Shown here in pieces: positions 43,922 through 52,394 of a stretch of DNA of 64,000 bases. This stretch comes from Spirochaetaceae bacterium (GTDB lineage: Bacteria; Spirochaetota; Spirochaetia; DSM-27196; PWMO01): contig REDW01000077.1 of the NCBI GenBank assembly GCA_007693325.1, positions 1-64,000 on the forward strand, read 5' to 3'. Below the pieces are notes generated by a model. The model searched no databases and was not told the DNA's origin. It saw nothing but the letters and a program-made list of their open reading frames with translations. Positions within the stretch are counted from its first letter, which is position 1, and every line of letters starts with the position of its first letter. The position numbers were made by a program, and so were the translations under genes.

Positions 43922-44545
43922 ATGAGACCCGCCATTTCTGCAGCCGCAGCAGCGCTGGCTGCTGCGCTTCTGCTGACAATAGCGCCAGGAGGCTACACAA
44001 TGGATAATCTCCCCGATGGGCTCTACGCTCATATCGAGACCAACCGCGGCACTATTGTGGCCGAACTCGAGTTCCAGCGCGCCCCGATGACCGTGATGAA
44101 CTTTGTCGGGCTGGCCGAAGGAACCATAGAACACAGCCGTGGCAGCGGCGTACGCTTCTATGACGGACTGACGTTCCACCGCGTGATAGACGATTTCATG
44201 ATTCAGGGTGGCGATCCTGAGGGCAGCGGCCGCGGGGGACCCGGCTACCGCTTTCCCGATGAGTTCCATCCCGAGCTGCGCCACGACTCGGCCGGAATAC
44301 TGTCGATGGCCAACGCCGGACCGGGAACCAACGGCAGCCAGTTCTTCATTACCCACGCGCCGACACCGTGGCTCGATGACGCCCACACCGTATTCGGAAA
44401 GGTTGTTTCGGGACAGGATGTGGTCGACTCGATCCAGCGACGCGATCGCATGGAACGGGTCCGGATCGAACGCGTGGGCGCGGATGCAGAAGCGTTTCGG
44501 GCCGATCAGGAGACGTTTGACGCGGCCAGGCGCGCCGCAGAGTAG
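43922..44545 (+). CDS. Cyclophilin-type peptidyl-prolyl isomerase, possible dual start
   Basis: 207 residues from ATG 43922 (AAGGAGG 6 nt upstream). The first 26 residues are a signal-peptide-like Ala/Leu stretch ([18 protein letters not shown]). The rest is a cyclophilin: [31 protein letters not shown] and [14 protein letters not shown]. An in-frame ATG at 44000 (MDNLPDG) has its own perfect AGGAGG (43987-43992) at 7-nt spacing and would yield a 181-residue form without the signal. Both a periplasmic and a cytoplasmic isomerase could come from this gene. Confidence 0.9.
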   Translation: MRPAISAAAAALAAALLLTIAPGGYTMDNLPDGLYAHIETNRGTIVAELEFQRAPMTVMNFVGLAEGTIEHSRGSGVRFYDGLTFHRVIDDFMIQGGDPEGSGRGGPGYRFPDEFHPELRHDSAGILSMANAGPGTNGSQFFITHAPTPWLDDAHTVFGKVVSGQDVVDSIQRRDRMERVRIERVGADAEAFRADQETFDAARRAAE

Positions 44546-44572
44546 CGCTATCGGCGCACAAGGAGGCCCAAT

Positions 44573-45550
44573 ATGGCAAAGGCCATTCGAATAGAACAGA
44601 CCGGCGGACCGGAAGTAATGAAGTGGGTCGATGTGGAGATCGGCCCACCGGGACCACGCGAGCTGCTGATCCGCCAGACGGCGGTCGGGCTCAACTTTGT
44701 CGATATCTATTTTCGCAATGGGCTCTACAAGTTGCCCGAACTACCGCACGGCCTTGGCGCCGAGGCCTCCGGGGTTGTGGAAGCGCTGGGGTCCGAGGTT
44801 ACCGACTTTGCGGTTGGCGACCGCGTTGCCTACGTGCACTCTCAGCAGGGCGCCTACGCCGAGTCACGCCTGATGCCCGCCGAGCGCTGCGTCAAGCTGC
44901 CGCACGATATCAGCGACGTAGTTGCTGCCGCCATGATGCTGCGCGGCCTCACGGCGCACTACCTGCTGCGCCGTACCTATCGCGTCTCAGCCGGTGAAAC
45001 CATTCTGGTCCACGCCGCCGCCGGCGGTGTGGGCCTGATTCTGTGCAGCTGGGCGCGCGCGCTCGGCGCTACCGTGATCGGCACGGTGGGATCTGCCGAG
45101 AAAGCCGAGCTGGCCCGATCATTCGGCTGTAATCACACAATCGACTACACCCGCGAGAACTTCGTCAGCGAGGTCCACAGTATCACCGAGGGCCGCGGCG
45201 TCCCGGTGGTCTACGACTCGGTGGGCAAGGATACCTTTGAAGGCTCCATCGATTGCCTGAGCCCACTGGGAATGATGGTAACCTTTGGCAACGCATCGGG
45301 GCCCGTAGCGGCGGTGGAACCCGGCCTGTTGGCGCAGAAGGGGTCGCTCTTTCTGACCCGGCCAACGCTGTTTCACTACATTGCGCAGCGCAACGACCTG
45401 CTGGCCGCCACCCAGGAGTTGTTTGAGGTGGTACGCAGCGGCACAGTCAAGATTGCGGTCAACCAGGAGTATGCGCTGATCGATGTAGCCCAGTCGCACC
45501 GCGATCTGGAGTCGCGCAAGACAACCGGATCAACGGTACTGCTTCCCTGA
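44573..45550 (+). CDS. qor: Zinc-free quinone oxidoreductase (Qor-like)
   Basis: 325 residues of the medium-chain dehydrogenase family. Evidence: VGLNFVDIYFRNGLYKLP, GLGAEASGVVEALG, the NADPH-binding ILVHAAAGGVGLILC, and VVYDSVGKDTFEGSI. The zinc-ligand cysteines of alcohol dehydrogenases are absent, as in E. coli Qor. It would reduce quinones using NADPH. AAGGAGG precedes ATG 44573. Confidence 0.92.
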   Translation: MAKAIRIEQTGGPEVMKWVDVEIGPPGPRELLIRQTAVGLNFVDIYFRNGLYKLPELPHGLGAEASGVVEALGSEVTDFAVGDRVAYVHSQQGAYAESRLMPAERCVKLPHDISDVVAAAMMLRGLTAHYLLRRTYRVSAGETILVHAAAGGVGLILCSWARALGATVIGTVGSAEKAELARSFGCNHTIDYTRENFVSEVHSITEGRGVPVVYDSVGKDTFEGSIDCLSPLGMMVTFGNASGPVAAVEPGLLAQKGSLFLTRPTLFHYIAQRNDLLAATQELFEVVRSGTVKIAVNQEYALIDVAQSHRDLESRKTTGSTVLLP

Positions 45551-45563
45551 TGAGGAGTTCCTG

Positions 45564-46484
45564 ATGGCACGCTTCTGCGTTATTGGCAGTCTGAACATGG
45601 ATCTGGTAGCGACGGTCGAACGCTTTCCCCGGCCGGGAGAGAGCCTTGTTGGAACCGGATTTGCCACTTACACCGGAGGCAAGGGCGCCAACCAGGCGAT
45701 AGCCCTGGCGCGCCTGGGCGCCGAAGTTGACATGATCGGCCGGGTTGGAAATGACCCGTTTGGCGTGCAGTACCGTGAGAAGCTGGCCGCCGAGAAGGTT
45801 GCATACGACGCGGTTGAATCCGCGGACGCGCAGCCAACCGGTGTAGCCCTGATCGAGGTCGAGGCCGGCGGCGAGAACCGCATTGTGTGGGTTCCGGGAG
45901 CCAATCTGACCGTGGACAACTCGTATATCGATCGGCATCGTCAGCGGATTTCAAGCGCAGACTTTGCGCTGCTGCAGCTCGAGATTCCGCTGGACGCAAC
46001 CGAATACGCGCTGCAGAGCGCGCAGCAAGCCGGCTGCGTCACCATCCTGGATCCGGCGCCGGCACAGCAGCTGCCGCGTTCGCTGCTGTCGGCGATTGAC
46101 TATCTGACTCCCAACGCCGGCGAAGCCGAGCTCCTCAGCGGCATCGAAGTCAGCGACAGCCGCAGCGCGCGGGCAGCCGCAGAGGCGCTGGTACAGCTGG
46201 GAGCGCGCTCGGTTGTCATCAAAGCCGGACAGCGGGGAGCGTTTGTGCTTCACGACCGGCAGTTTGACCACGTCGCCGGCTACACGATCGATGCGGTTGA
46301 CACCACCGCCGCCGGCGACGCCTTCAACGCCGGGCTGGCGTTTGCGCTTGGACGTGGCGACACCCTGCTTCAGGCTGTGCGCTACGCCAACGCCGTTGGT
46401 GCGCTGGCCTGCCGTGGTGCCGGGGCACAGGCGGCAATGCCCGGTGCGGCCGCGGTGCGGGATTTTATTGAACAGCAGAAATAG
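45564..46484 (+). CDS. rbsK: Ribokinase
   Basis: 306 residues of the PfkB family with ribokinase hallmarks: VIGSLNMDLVATVERFPRPGE at the N-terminus (cut as IGSLNMDLV), GGKGANQAIALARLG, and VDTTAAGDAFNAGLAF containing the catalytic Asp and anion hole. The product would phosphorylate ribose imported by one of the RbsABC-type systems in the window. GAGGAG precedes ATG 45564. It is the last gene of the run that starts at serA. Confidence 0.92.
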   Translation: MARFCVIGSLNMDLVATVERFPRPGESLVGTGFATYTGGKGANQAIALARLGAEVDMIGRVGNDPFGVQYREKLAAEKVAYDAVESADAQPTGVALIEVEAGGENRIVWVPGANLTVDNSYIDRHRQRISSADFALLQLEIPLDATEYALQSAQQAGCVTILDPAPAQQLPRSLLSAIDYLTPNAGEAELLSGIEVSDSRSARAAAEALVQLGARSVVIKAGQRGAFVLHDRQFDHVAGYTIDAVDTTAAGDAFNAGLAFALGRGDTLLQAVRYANAVGALACRGAGAQAAMPGAAAVRDFIEQQK

Positions 46485-46496
46485 CGGCCGCCGGCG

Positions 46497-46505
46497 TGCT
46501 ATACT
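46497..46505 (+). promoter_or_regulatory. Extended -10 promoter of the lipoprotein-ATPase pair
   Basis: TGCTATACT (TGn plus TATACT at 46500-46505), no good -35, located 12 nt after the ribokinase stop codon. Confidence 0.45.
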
Positions 46506-46527
46506 GCTCTGCAGAGGAGTTACGCAG

Positions 46528-47061
46528 GTGAGCAAACGCACAATACGGCTCTTTGTAGTAACTGCGGTGCTGGTGGCAGCCGCAATGGCTACCGGCTGCT
46601 CCAGCGGGCCACAGACCACGCTGGAAGACAGCGGCCGCATCAGTTACCAGGTTCAGACAAGTTCCTCCGGTGAAGACTACGAAGTACACCGGCTGGTCAT
46701 CTACCGCGATGACTACGACAGCGTAGAGCTCGGCGTCCTTTCTCCCAATGACGGATCACCCAACAGCTATGTACTCTCGGTTGTGTACAGCGGCTCGCAA
46801 TGGCGCTTCATGGAAGGCGAAGTGCTGGTGCGCGTGGGAGCGCAGCTGCTGCGTCTGCGCGATAACCGCCCGACACGTGCCGGTGGCCACAACGAGCCGG
46901 TTCGCGAGCGGCTGACCGTGGCTCTGAGCCGGGAACAGTTTCACAGCATAACCGCCGGCTCGCGGGTTGCAGTCGAGTATCACCCGGGCACCATCGCTTA
47001 CGTTGACCGACGTGCCGAGCGAGCCATGCGTCGCTTCTATCAGGAGTACGCGGACGCCTGA
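46528..47061 (+). CDS. Small lipoprotein of unknown function
   Basis: 177 residues starting at GTG 46528 (GAGGAG 8 nt upstream). The signal peptide ends in lipobox MATGC. The mature part is beta-rich and hydrophilic (VHRLVIYRDDYDSVELGVL, RLTVALSREQF, VAVEYHPGTIAYVDR). No family recognised. It stops 3 nt before the ABC ATPase start, so the two are translationally linked. Confidence 0.8.
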   Translation: MSKRTIRLFVVTAVLVAAAMATGCSSGPQTTLEDSGRISYQVQTSSSGEDYEVHRLVIYRDDYDSVELGVLSPNDGSPNSYVLSVVYSGSQWRFMEGEVLVRVGAQLLRLRDNRPTRAGGHNEPVRERLTVALSREQFHSITAGSRVAVEYHPGTIAYVDRRAERAMRRFYQEYADA

Positions 47062-47064
47062 GCA

Positions 47065-48240
47065 ATGATCCTGGTCGACAACCTTGCCAAACGGTATGGT
47101 GACGTCATCGCGCTGCGCGATGTCAGTCTGGCTGTAGAATCGGGTGAGTTCCTGGTTCTGCTGGGTCCCTCGGGATCGGGCAAGACCACGTTGCTGCGCT
47201 GCGTTGCCGGGCTGGAGGTTCCCTCGGGCGGAGAGATACGCCTTGAGGATCGGGTTGTGTTTTCCGAGTACTCCTCGTACGTGGTTCCGCCGCGTGAGCG
47301 CAATATCGGCATGGTGTTCCAGAGCTTTGCGCTCTACCCGCACATGAACGTCTTCGAAAACGTGGCCTTCGGGCTCAAGATCAAGAAGACCGCCCGGGGC
47401 GACATTGCCGAGCGGGTAGAGGCCGCGCTGGAGATGGTGGGCCTGACGGCGCTGGCCCGGCGCCGTCCAAAACAGCTCAGCGGCGGCCAACAGCAGCGCG
47501 TTGCGCTGGCACGCACTATTGCCTCCAGACCGCGGTACCTGCTGTTTGACGAGCCGCTGTCGAACCTCGATCCAAAACTGCGCGTGGCGCTGCGGACACA
47601 GCTCAAGCAGGTACACAAGCGGCTGGGGACCACCTCGCTCTACGTCACCCACGACCAGAACGAGGCCATGATCCTCGCTGACGTCATCGCCGTGCTGCAC
47701 AACGGAAGAATCGCGCAGCTCGATGCGCCGCGCAAGGTCTACCGCTACCCGGCTACGCCCGCGGTAGCCGAATACACCGCCAATCCCAGGACCAATCTGA
47801 TCCGCGGTGAGTTGCATCGCACGGCGGGGCGGCTGCTGCTTATCCCGCGCGATGATCCCTACTGTTTTCTGCCGCTGCCGCAGTGCTGCGCTGCTGCAGG
47901 CGTGCACCACGTAATCCTGCACGCGCGGCCCGAAGACGTGGAGATGGTACGTAACCCCTCGGCAGACGAGGGCAGCCTGTTTGTGGTGCTGGCGATGCCG
48001 CAGGGCTCGGACACGTTTGTCTATCTTGAGTTTGATTCCAGCTCGGTGGCAAGCGACCAGAAACCCACCGCGATTATCACGCGCGGTGAACCCGAGGACG
48101 CAACCAGACTCTCGCGCGGCGACCGCGTCGGCCTGCGTTTTCTACGCGGCAACCTCTACGATCCGGATACCCGCCGGCTGATTGGGTCTTTTGACCGGTC
48201 CGGTCACTACCTGACGGCGCGCACGCCGGACATGCGGTAG
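47065..48240 (+). CDS. ABC transporter ATP-binding protein (MalK/UgpC-type)
   Basis: 391 residues: Walker [15 protein letters not shown]-loop [12 protein letters not shown], signature [13 protein letters not shown], Walker [17 protein letters not shown] and switch His in [11 protein letters not shown]. This is the CUT1/Fe/spermidine importer type, with a C-terminal regulatory (TOBE-like) domain of about 150 residues. No permease or binding protein of that class is nearby. It may therefore energise permeases encoded elsewhere, as MsmX does for several sugar importers; this is an inference. Its last 34 bp overlap the convergent araA gene. Confidence 0.88.
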   Translation: MILVDNLAKRYGDVIALRDVSLAVESGEFLVLLGPSGSGKTTLLRCVAGLEVPSGGEIRLEDRVVFSEYSSYVVPPRERNIGMVFQSFALYPHMNVFENVAFGLKIKKTARGDIAERVEAALEMVGLTALARRRPKQLSGGQQQRVALARTIASRPRYLLFDEPLSNLDPKLRVALRTQLKQVHKRLGTTSLYVTHDQNEAMILADVIAVLHNGRIAQLDAPRKVYRYPATPAVAEYTANPRTNLIRGELHRTAGRLLLIPRDDPYCFLPLPQCCAAAGVHHVILHARPEDVEMVRNPSADEGSLFVVLAMPQGSDTFVYLEFDSSSVASDQKPTAIITRGEPEDATRLSRGDRVGLRFLRGNLYDPDTRRLIGSFDRSGHYLTARTPDMR

Positions 48241-49724
48241 TACGCCTCGTTCCAGCGCAACTCGCGCTTGAAGTCATCTACGCGCGTGTCGGCATCGATG
48301 TGCAGGCATTCGATACCGGCGATGTCGCAGTAATCTTCGATGTACTCGGCCCCGATGGCCTGTGAATAGGCGGTATGATGCGCACCGCCGGCCAGAATCC
48401 AGCTGGTAGCGGCAACCTCGAGGTCCGGCTCCGGCTTCCACAACACGCGTGCCACCGGCAGTCTGGGCAGCGCTTCGGCGGGGGTAACGGCGTTTACCTC
48501 GTTGACCAGCATGCGGAACCGGTCACCCATGTCCACCAGCGACGCGTTGATGGCGGGACCCGGCCGGCCGGTGAACACCAGGCGCACCGGGTCGGACTTG
48601 CCACCGATGGACAGCGGGTGAATCTCCAATGATGGCTTCTGCTGATCGGCAATCGACGGACAGAGCTCGAGCATGTGTGCACCAAGGACCAGCGACTCGT
48701 TGCCCCTGAAGTGGTAGGTGTAGTCCTCCATGAACGAGCTGCCGCCGGGCAGGCCGTGAGCCATGACTTTGACTGCGCGCACCAGCGCCGCGGTCTTCCA
48801 GTCTCCCTCGGCGCCAAAGCCGTAACCGTCCGCCATCAAGCGCTGAACCGCCAGCCCCGGGAGCTGCGCCATTCCGTGCAACACTTCAAAGCTGGAGCTA
48901 AACCCGATGAATCCGCCGTCGGCCAGAAAGCGGCGCAGACCGAGCTCAATCCGCGCCCCTTCGCGCAGCTCCGAGCGGCGGCCGCCCCTGGGACCGAGCT
49001 CAGCGCTGACACTATAGGTGTCGTCGTATTCGCGCGTCAGCGCATCGACCTCGGAATCGCTTACCTGCTGCATCGCTTGCACCAGATCACCGATGCCGTA
49101 GCCGGAAACGCTGTAACCGAGCTCGATTTCGGCTGAAACCTTGTTGCCCTCGGTTACCGCAACGTTGCGCATGTTGTCGCCGAACCGCGCTATACGCGCT
49201 CGCTGTCCGTCGTGCCAGGCGCCGGCCGCGCGGGCCCAGACACCCAGTCTGCGGCGCACAGCGGGATCCTGCCAGTGACCCACCACCACGGTGCGCTCCA
49301 GGCCCAACCGCGAACCGATGAAACCAAACTCACGCCCACCGTGGGCCGACTGGTTGAGATTCATGAAGTCCATGTCGATGGTGGACCACGGTATGTCACT
49401 ATTGAACTGGGTGTGAAGGTGCACGAAGGGCTTGCGCAGGCTCTGCAATCCAGGGATCCACATCCGCGCCGGTGAGAAGGTGTGCATCCAGGTGACCAGG
49501 CCGATGCAGTCATCAGCCAGTTCGGCCTCGATACAGAGCCGTCGAATTGCGTCGTGAGTGGTCAGTACCGGCTTGTAGATGACCTTGACCGGGATTACCG
49601 TTTCAGCATCCAACGCGGCGGCTATGCTACGGGCGTGTTGGGCAACCTGCTGCAACACGTCCTCTCCGTAGAGATTCTGACTGCCGGTGACAAACCAGAT
49701 TTCGTAGTTCGACAGATCGATCAT
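48207..49724 (-). CDS. araA: L-arabinose isomerase
   Basis: 505 residues, the usual length. Motifs include [14 protein letters not shown] at the N-terminus, [39 protein letters not shown] with the metal/catalytic Glu, and [10 protein letters not shown] with the second Glu. The late metal-binding His are also present ([15 protein letters not shown]). It converts L-arabinose to L-ribulose. GGGGGCT precedes ATG 49724. A strong promoter, an AraR-like palindrome and upstream direct repeats indicate tight sugar control. araB and araD are not in the window. Confidence 0.97.
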   Translation of the reverse strand: MIDLSNYEIWFVTGSQNLYGEDVLQQVAQHARSIAAALDAETVIPVKVIYKPVLTTHDAIRRLCIEAELADDCIGLVTWMHTFSPARMWIPGLQSLRKPFVHLHTQFNSDIPWSTIDMDFMNLNQSAHGGREFGFIGSRLGLERTVVVGHWQDPAVRRRLGVWARAAGAWHDGQRARIARFGDNMRNVAVTEGNKVSAEIELGYSVSGYGIGDLVQAMQQVSDSEVDALTREYDDTYSVSAELGPRGGRRSELREGARIELGLRRFLADGGFIGFSSSFEVLHGMAQLPGLAVQRLMADGYGFGAEGDWKTAALVRAVKVMAHGLPGGSSFMEDYTYHFRGNESLVLGAHMLELCPSIADQQKPSLEIHPLSIGGKSDPVRLVFTGRPGPAINASLVDMGDRFRMLVNEVNAVTPAEALPRLPVARVLWKPEPDLEVAATSWILAGGAHHTAYSQAIGAEYIEDYCDIAGIECLHIDADTRVDDFKRELRWNEAYYRMSGVRAVR

Positions 49725-49760
49725 GAGAGCCCCCTGTCCGCGCCATCGGGTGACGGCGCT

Positions 49761-49780
49761 TTGCGTGTACGTTCACGCAA
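49761..49780. promoter_or_regulatory. AraR-like operator at the araA start point
   Basis: Near-perfect palindrome TTGCGTGTACGTTCACGCAA, two mismatched positions in ten pairs, immediately downstream of the -10 box. Its core TGTACGT resembles the TTGTACGTACAA core of AraR sites in Bacilli. A repressor here would block initiation. Confidence 0.55.
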
Positions 49781-49808
49781 TTATCGACCGCACTGGGCAA
49801 TCTGTCAA
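49780..49808 (-). promoter_or_regulatory. Strong promoter of araA
   Basis: Minus strand consensus TTGACA (49803-49808), 17-nt spacer, GATAAT (49780-49785). Leader of about 50 nt. Confidence 0.75.
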
Positions 49809-49823
49809 CTGAGAGTGGTTGTT

Positions 49824-49841
49824 GACTGTTATGGACTGTTA
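49824..49841. repeat. Direct repeats upstream of the araA promoter
   Basis: Two copies of GACTGTTA (49824-49831, 49834-49841) start exactly 10 bp apart, one helical turn, about 15-35 bp upstream of the -35 box. The layout suits an AraC-type activator. Confidence 0.4.
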
Positions 49842-49915
49842 CGAAGCTTGTGAAACGGGGGCGTCGAGGACGCAGCGATCTTCCGATTCGCGTTGCCCGC
49901 AGCGGCAGCCACTGT

Positions 49916-50626
49916 TCAGCCGCCGAGTTCCCAGTAAATCCAGCGCATTTCGGAGGGCTGCGCGGAGGTACGCAGCAGAAAGCGGCCGTCGCGCCCACGC
50001 TCGTAGATCAGCGTCATCAGCACGGCATTCCAGCCGCTCTTCAAGCGCAGGTCTACCTCGCCGCTAACCCCCGGTGCACTGCCGCGCCCGGAGATAGTCA
50101 CGTCCCGGTCGGCGTAGAGCCAGCTCAGCCGCATGGTTGATGAGGCTCCCTCGTGCCAACGCTGCACAAAACCGGCCGAAAGGTCCCCGGCGCTACGTAC
50201 TTCCAACCGCACAAAGCGCTGAATCAGGGCACCATCGTTGGAAACCACGGGGGTCAGCGGGATCGGACCGAAGAATGACTCGGAGAACATTGCACGTACT
50301 TCCGAAGCGTAATCTCCAACCGGGAGCAGGATTTCGGTTGCCGGCGACGGCACCTGAATGTCCAGCTGCCCCGACTCAGCACTGCCCCTGCTCAGGATAT
50401 GGGAGTCCCCGGCAGCGTCGGTCAGGTTGATCTCCAGCCGGTGGCCCGCATCGTTGGTCCAGCGCTGCAAACCGTTGCCTGACAGGTCCTGCTGCATCAC
50501 CGGCCCGCTCAGGCGCAGCTGGTCTCCCAGCCTGGCCTCAGCGGCAGGCGGGGCCGTCTGCCCGTGTCCCACTCCGGCTATCAACAACAGTAGCGTGAGT
50601 AACAGCGAACTACGTGCAAGAGCCAT
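49916..50626 (-). CDS. Secreted protein of unknown function
   Basis: 236 residues from ATG 50626 (GGGAGG upstream). The signal peptide ALARSSLLLTLLLLIAGVGHG is cleaved before QTAPP. The mature protein is beta-rich (VQRWHEGASSTMRLSWLYADR, VDLRLKSGWNAVLM). It contains no enzyme motif and resembles small beta-sandwich secreted proteins only in general character. It follows the mltF-like gene by 34 bp on the same strand. An upstream in-frame extension to 50734 has no ribosome-binding site and overlaps the mltF-like gene. Confidence 0.72.
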   Translation of the reverse strand: MALARSSLLLTLLLLIAGVGHGQTAPPAAEARLGDQLRLSGPVMQQDLSGNGLQRWTNDAGHRLEINLTDAAGDSHILSRGSAESGQLDIQVPSPATEILLPVGDYASEVRAMFSESFFGPIPLTPVVSNDGALIQRFVRLEVRSAGDLSAGFVQRWHEGASSTMRLSWLYADRDVTISGRGSAPGVSGEVDLRLKSGWNAVLMTLIYERGRDGRFLLRTSAQPSEMRWIYWELGG

Positions 50627-50660
50627 GACGGCCTCCCGTTGCAGTATACACCAGGGTGGC

Positions 50661-52067
50661 TCATTCGGCAAAACGGCGGTAGTGCTCGGTGAGTTCCAGA
50701 ACCTTTTCAACAAATTCGACCGGTTCGCGGCCACGCGCGTATCCGAACTGAACTACTTCCTGGTTGTAGTAGTGCGGATCGGCCTTGGCAAGCAAGTAGT
50801 GATCAACGTTGCCGTACCATTGATCGGGGTTGAGCTCGTGCAGCCGGGCCAGCCGCCGCGCGTCCTCCACGTGGCCCTGGCCGACGTTGTAGGAGGCCAG
50901 AACAAAGCGCAGACGCTGTTCAGGATCAGTGATCCGCTCACCCCAGTAGTTCTGCAACCATCCGATGAACGCCACCGCGGCGCGCAGGTTCTCGTGCGGA
51001 TCGTAAAGGTTACGGGCGCCAAAATGGCGCGCGGTTGCCGGCATCAGCTGCATCAGTCCGGTAGCCCCCATCCACGAGCGCGCCCGCGGATTGAAGCGTG
51101 ACTCCTGGTACGCCAGCGCTGCCAGCATGCGCCAGTCCCATTCGATCTTCTCGGCGTAGCGCTGGAAGAGCTCGTCCCAGGGGGAGATGCTGCCGCCGTT
51201 AATCGGAAAGAGGTCGCTCTCCACCCGCGCCCGATACGCCCGATGATCCTGGAAATATTTGCGGTGGATCACAAAGAAGTCCGACTCGCCCTGCGCTTCA
51301 GCCAGCCACTGGTTGACGGCCTGCAGCAGTTCGGGAGTATCCGGGCGCACCGCCCACGAGATCTGCTGTTCCAGCCCTACGGCAGTGTTGACATCAATGT
51401 TACTGTAGTAGCCGCCGATCAAACGCGCGATCTCTTCATCGGCCACGGTATAGTCTATCGATCCGTCGGCTACCCTGGCAATCAATTCTTCGGTCGGCAG
51501 ATCTGCTTCAGCCTCGACAATTGCGATCCGGCCGCCAATCTCGCGTTCAAGATTGCGCAGCCGCGACGCGTAGGCGGCTCCCTTGCGCACGTTAACTTGA
51601 GCGCCGTCGAGCTCTACCGGGTTGCGCACCAGCCGCTCTTCGAGCTCGCGCCGCTGCAGCGTGCGCCAGTCATCCGGTTTACGTTGCACCAGCACCTGGC
51701 GCGTGAAATAGAGCGGCCGGCTGAACTCAACCAGTTCACGGCGTTCGCTGTTGACCGTCAGGCGGTAGGCGATCAGGTCCCCCTCACCGCTGTTGAGCAG
51801 CTCGATCATGTGATCGATGTCTTCAGCGATCACCAGATCAACCGGCAGATCGAGAAACCGGCCAAACCGCTGAATCAACTCGTACTCGTAGCCCATCGGC
51901 TGTCCGCGATAGATGAAGTAGCTTATCGGTCCGAAACTGGTAATCACGCGCAGGCGGCCACGTTCGCGGATCTGCTCCAGATCCACCGCCGGCTCGGGCC
52001 GCGCTGGGCGCAGAAAGCACGAGGAGAGCGTTATCAGTGCCAGTAGAACAAGAATGATCCGTTTCAT
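50661..52067 (-). CDS. mltF: MltF-like membrane-bound lytic transglycosylase
   Basis: 468 residues. N-terminal signal with lipobox LSSC, then an SBP_bac_3-like regulatory domain (about residues 30-270: LRVITSFGPISYFIYRGQPM, GYEYELIQRF). The C-terminal SLT transglycosylase domain has catalytic Glu322 in LAYQESRFNP and GATGLMQLMPATA, LASYNVGQGHV. It cleaves peptidoglycan to 1,6-anhydro products; the first domain senses muropeptides in characterised MltF. Promoter TAGACC-N17-TATATT lies about 55 bp upstream. Confidence 0.92.
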   Translation of the reverse strand: MKRIILVLLALITLSSCFLRPARPEPAVDLEQIRERGRLRVITSFGPISYFIYRGQPMGYEYELIQRFGRFLDLPVDLVIAEDIDHMIELLNSGEGDLIAYRLTVNSERRELVEFSRPLYFTRQVLVQRKPDDWRTLQRRELEERLVRNPVELDGAQVNVRKGAAYASRLRNLEREIGGRIAIVEAEADLPTEELIARVADGSIDYTVADEEIARLIGGYYSNIDVNTAVGLEQQISWAVRPDTPELLQAVNQWLAEAQGESDFFVIHRKYFQDHRAYRARVESDLFPINGGSISPWDELFQRYAEKIEWDWRMLAALAYQESRFNPRARSWMGATGLMQLMPATARHFGARNLYDPHENLRAAVAFIGWLQNYWGERITDPEQRLRFVLASYNVGQGHVEDARRLARLHELNPDQWYGNVDHYLLAKADPHYYNQEVVQFGYARGREPVEFVEKVLELTEHYRRFAE

Positions 52068-52122
52068 AGCAGAACTTTTTCGAATACCGCGTCAGGCCCA
52101 GAAGAGCTGCATCTTACCGTTT

Positions 52123-52151
52123 AATATACGGAAACCTGCGGATTCGGTCTA
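52123..52151 (-). promoter_or_regulatory. Promoter of the mltF-like gene
   Basis: Minus strand TAGACC (52146-52151), 17-nt spacer, TATATT (52123-52128). Confidence 0.55.
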
Positions 52152-52231
52152 CTTCGGCCTGCCGCGTCTGTAAGCGGCGGCGTGTTGTTATGGGCAACAT
52201 GCGACAGAATGGCGATGGACTTAACAAAAAA

Positions 52232-52261
52232 TTGACAAAATTATCCGGCATGGGCGATAGT
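52232..52261 (+). promoter_or_regulatory. Promoter of the second sugar ABC operon
   Basis: Consensus TTGACA (52232-52237), 18-nt spacer, GATAGT (52256-52261). The -10 box is inside the palindrome at 52256-52273. Confidence 0.55.
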
Positions 52262-52273
52262 AGCGCTGCTATC
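52256..52273. promoter_or_regulatory. Candidate operator overlapping the -10 box
   Basis: GATAGTAGCGCTGCTATC is an 18-bp palindrome with one mismatched pair and a central CG, the style of LacI-family operators. Binding would occlude RNA polymerase. Confidence 0.45.
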
Positions 52274-52394
52274 AGCGGCAGGCAAGCCCAACAAGATCAT
52301 CGGTTTCACAAAATGTTCCGGCTAACCAGGTTGCCGGGAGGGTGCTACACTTGCAACACAATATTGACCCGTAAGACGGCCAAAGGAGAGCAGA

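Larger units (their letters stand above)
52152..52394. other. Regulatory region upstream of the second sugar ABC operon
   Basis: Together with the mltF leader this makes 327 bp without a gene. It contains the TTGACA promoter and palindrome described separately, plus a second possible start (TGCTACACT, extended -10, near 52343-52351). No small open frame with a ribosome-binding site was seen. Confidence 0.5.

Noticed and set aside
46756-47922. 388-codon minus-strand frame
   Set aside because: Antisense to the lipoprotein and the ABC ATPase with intact Walker motifs.
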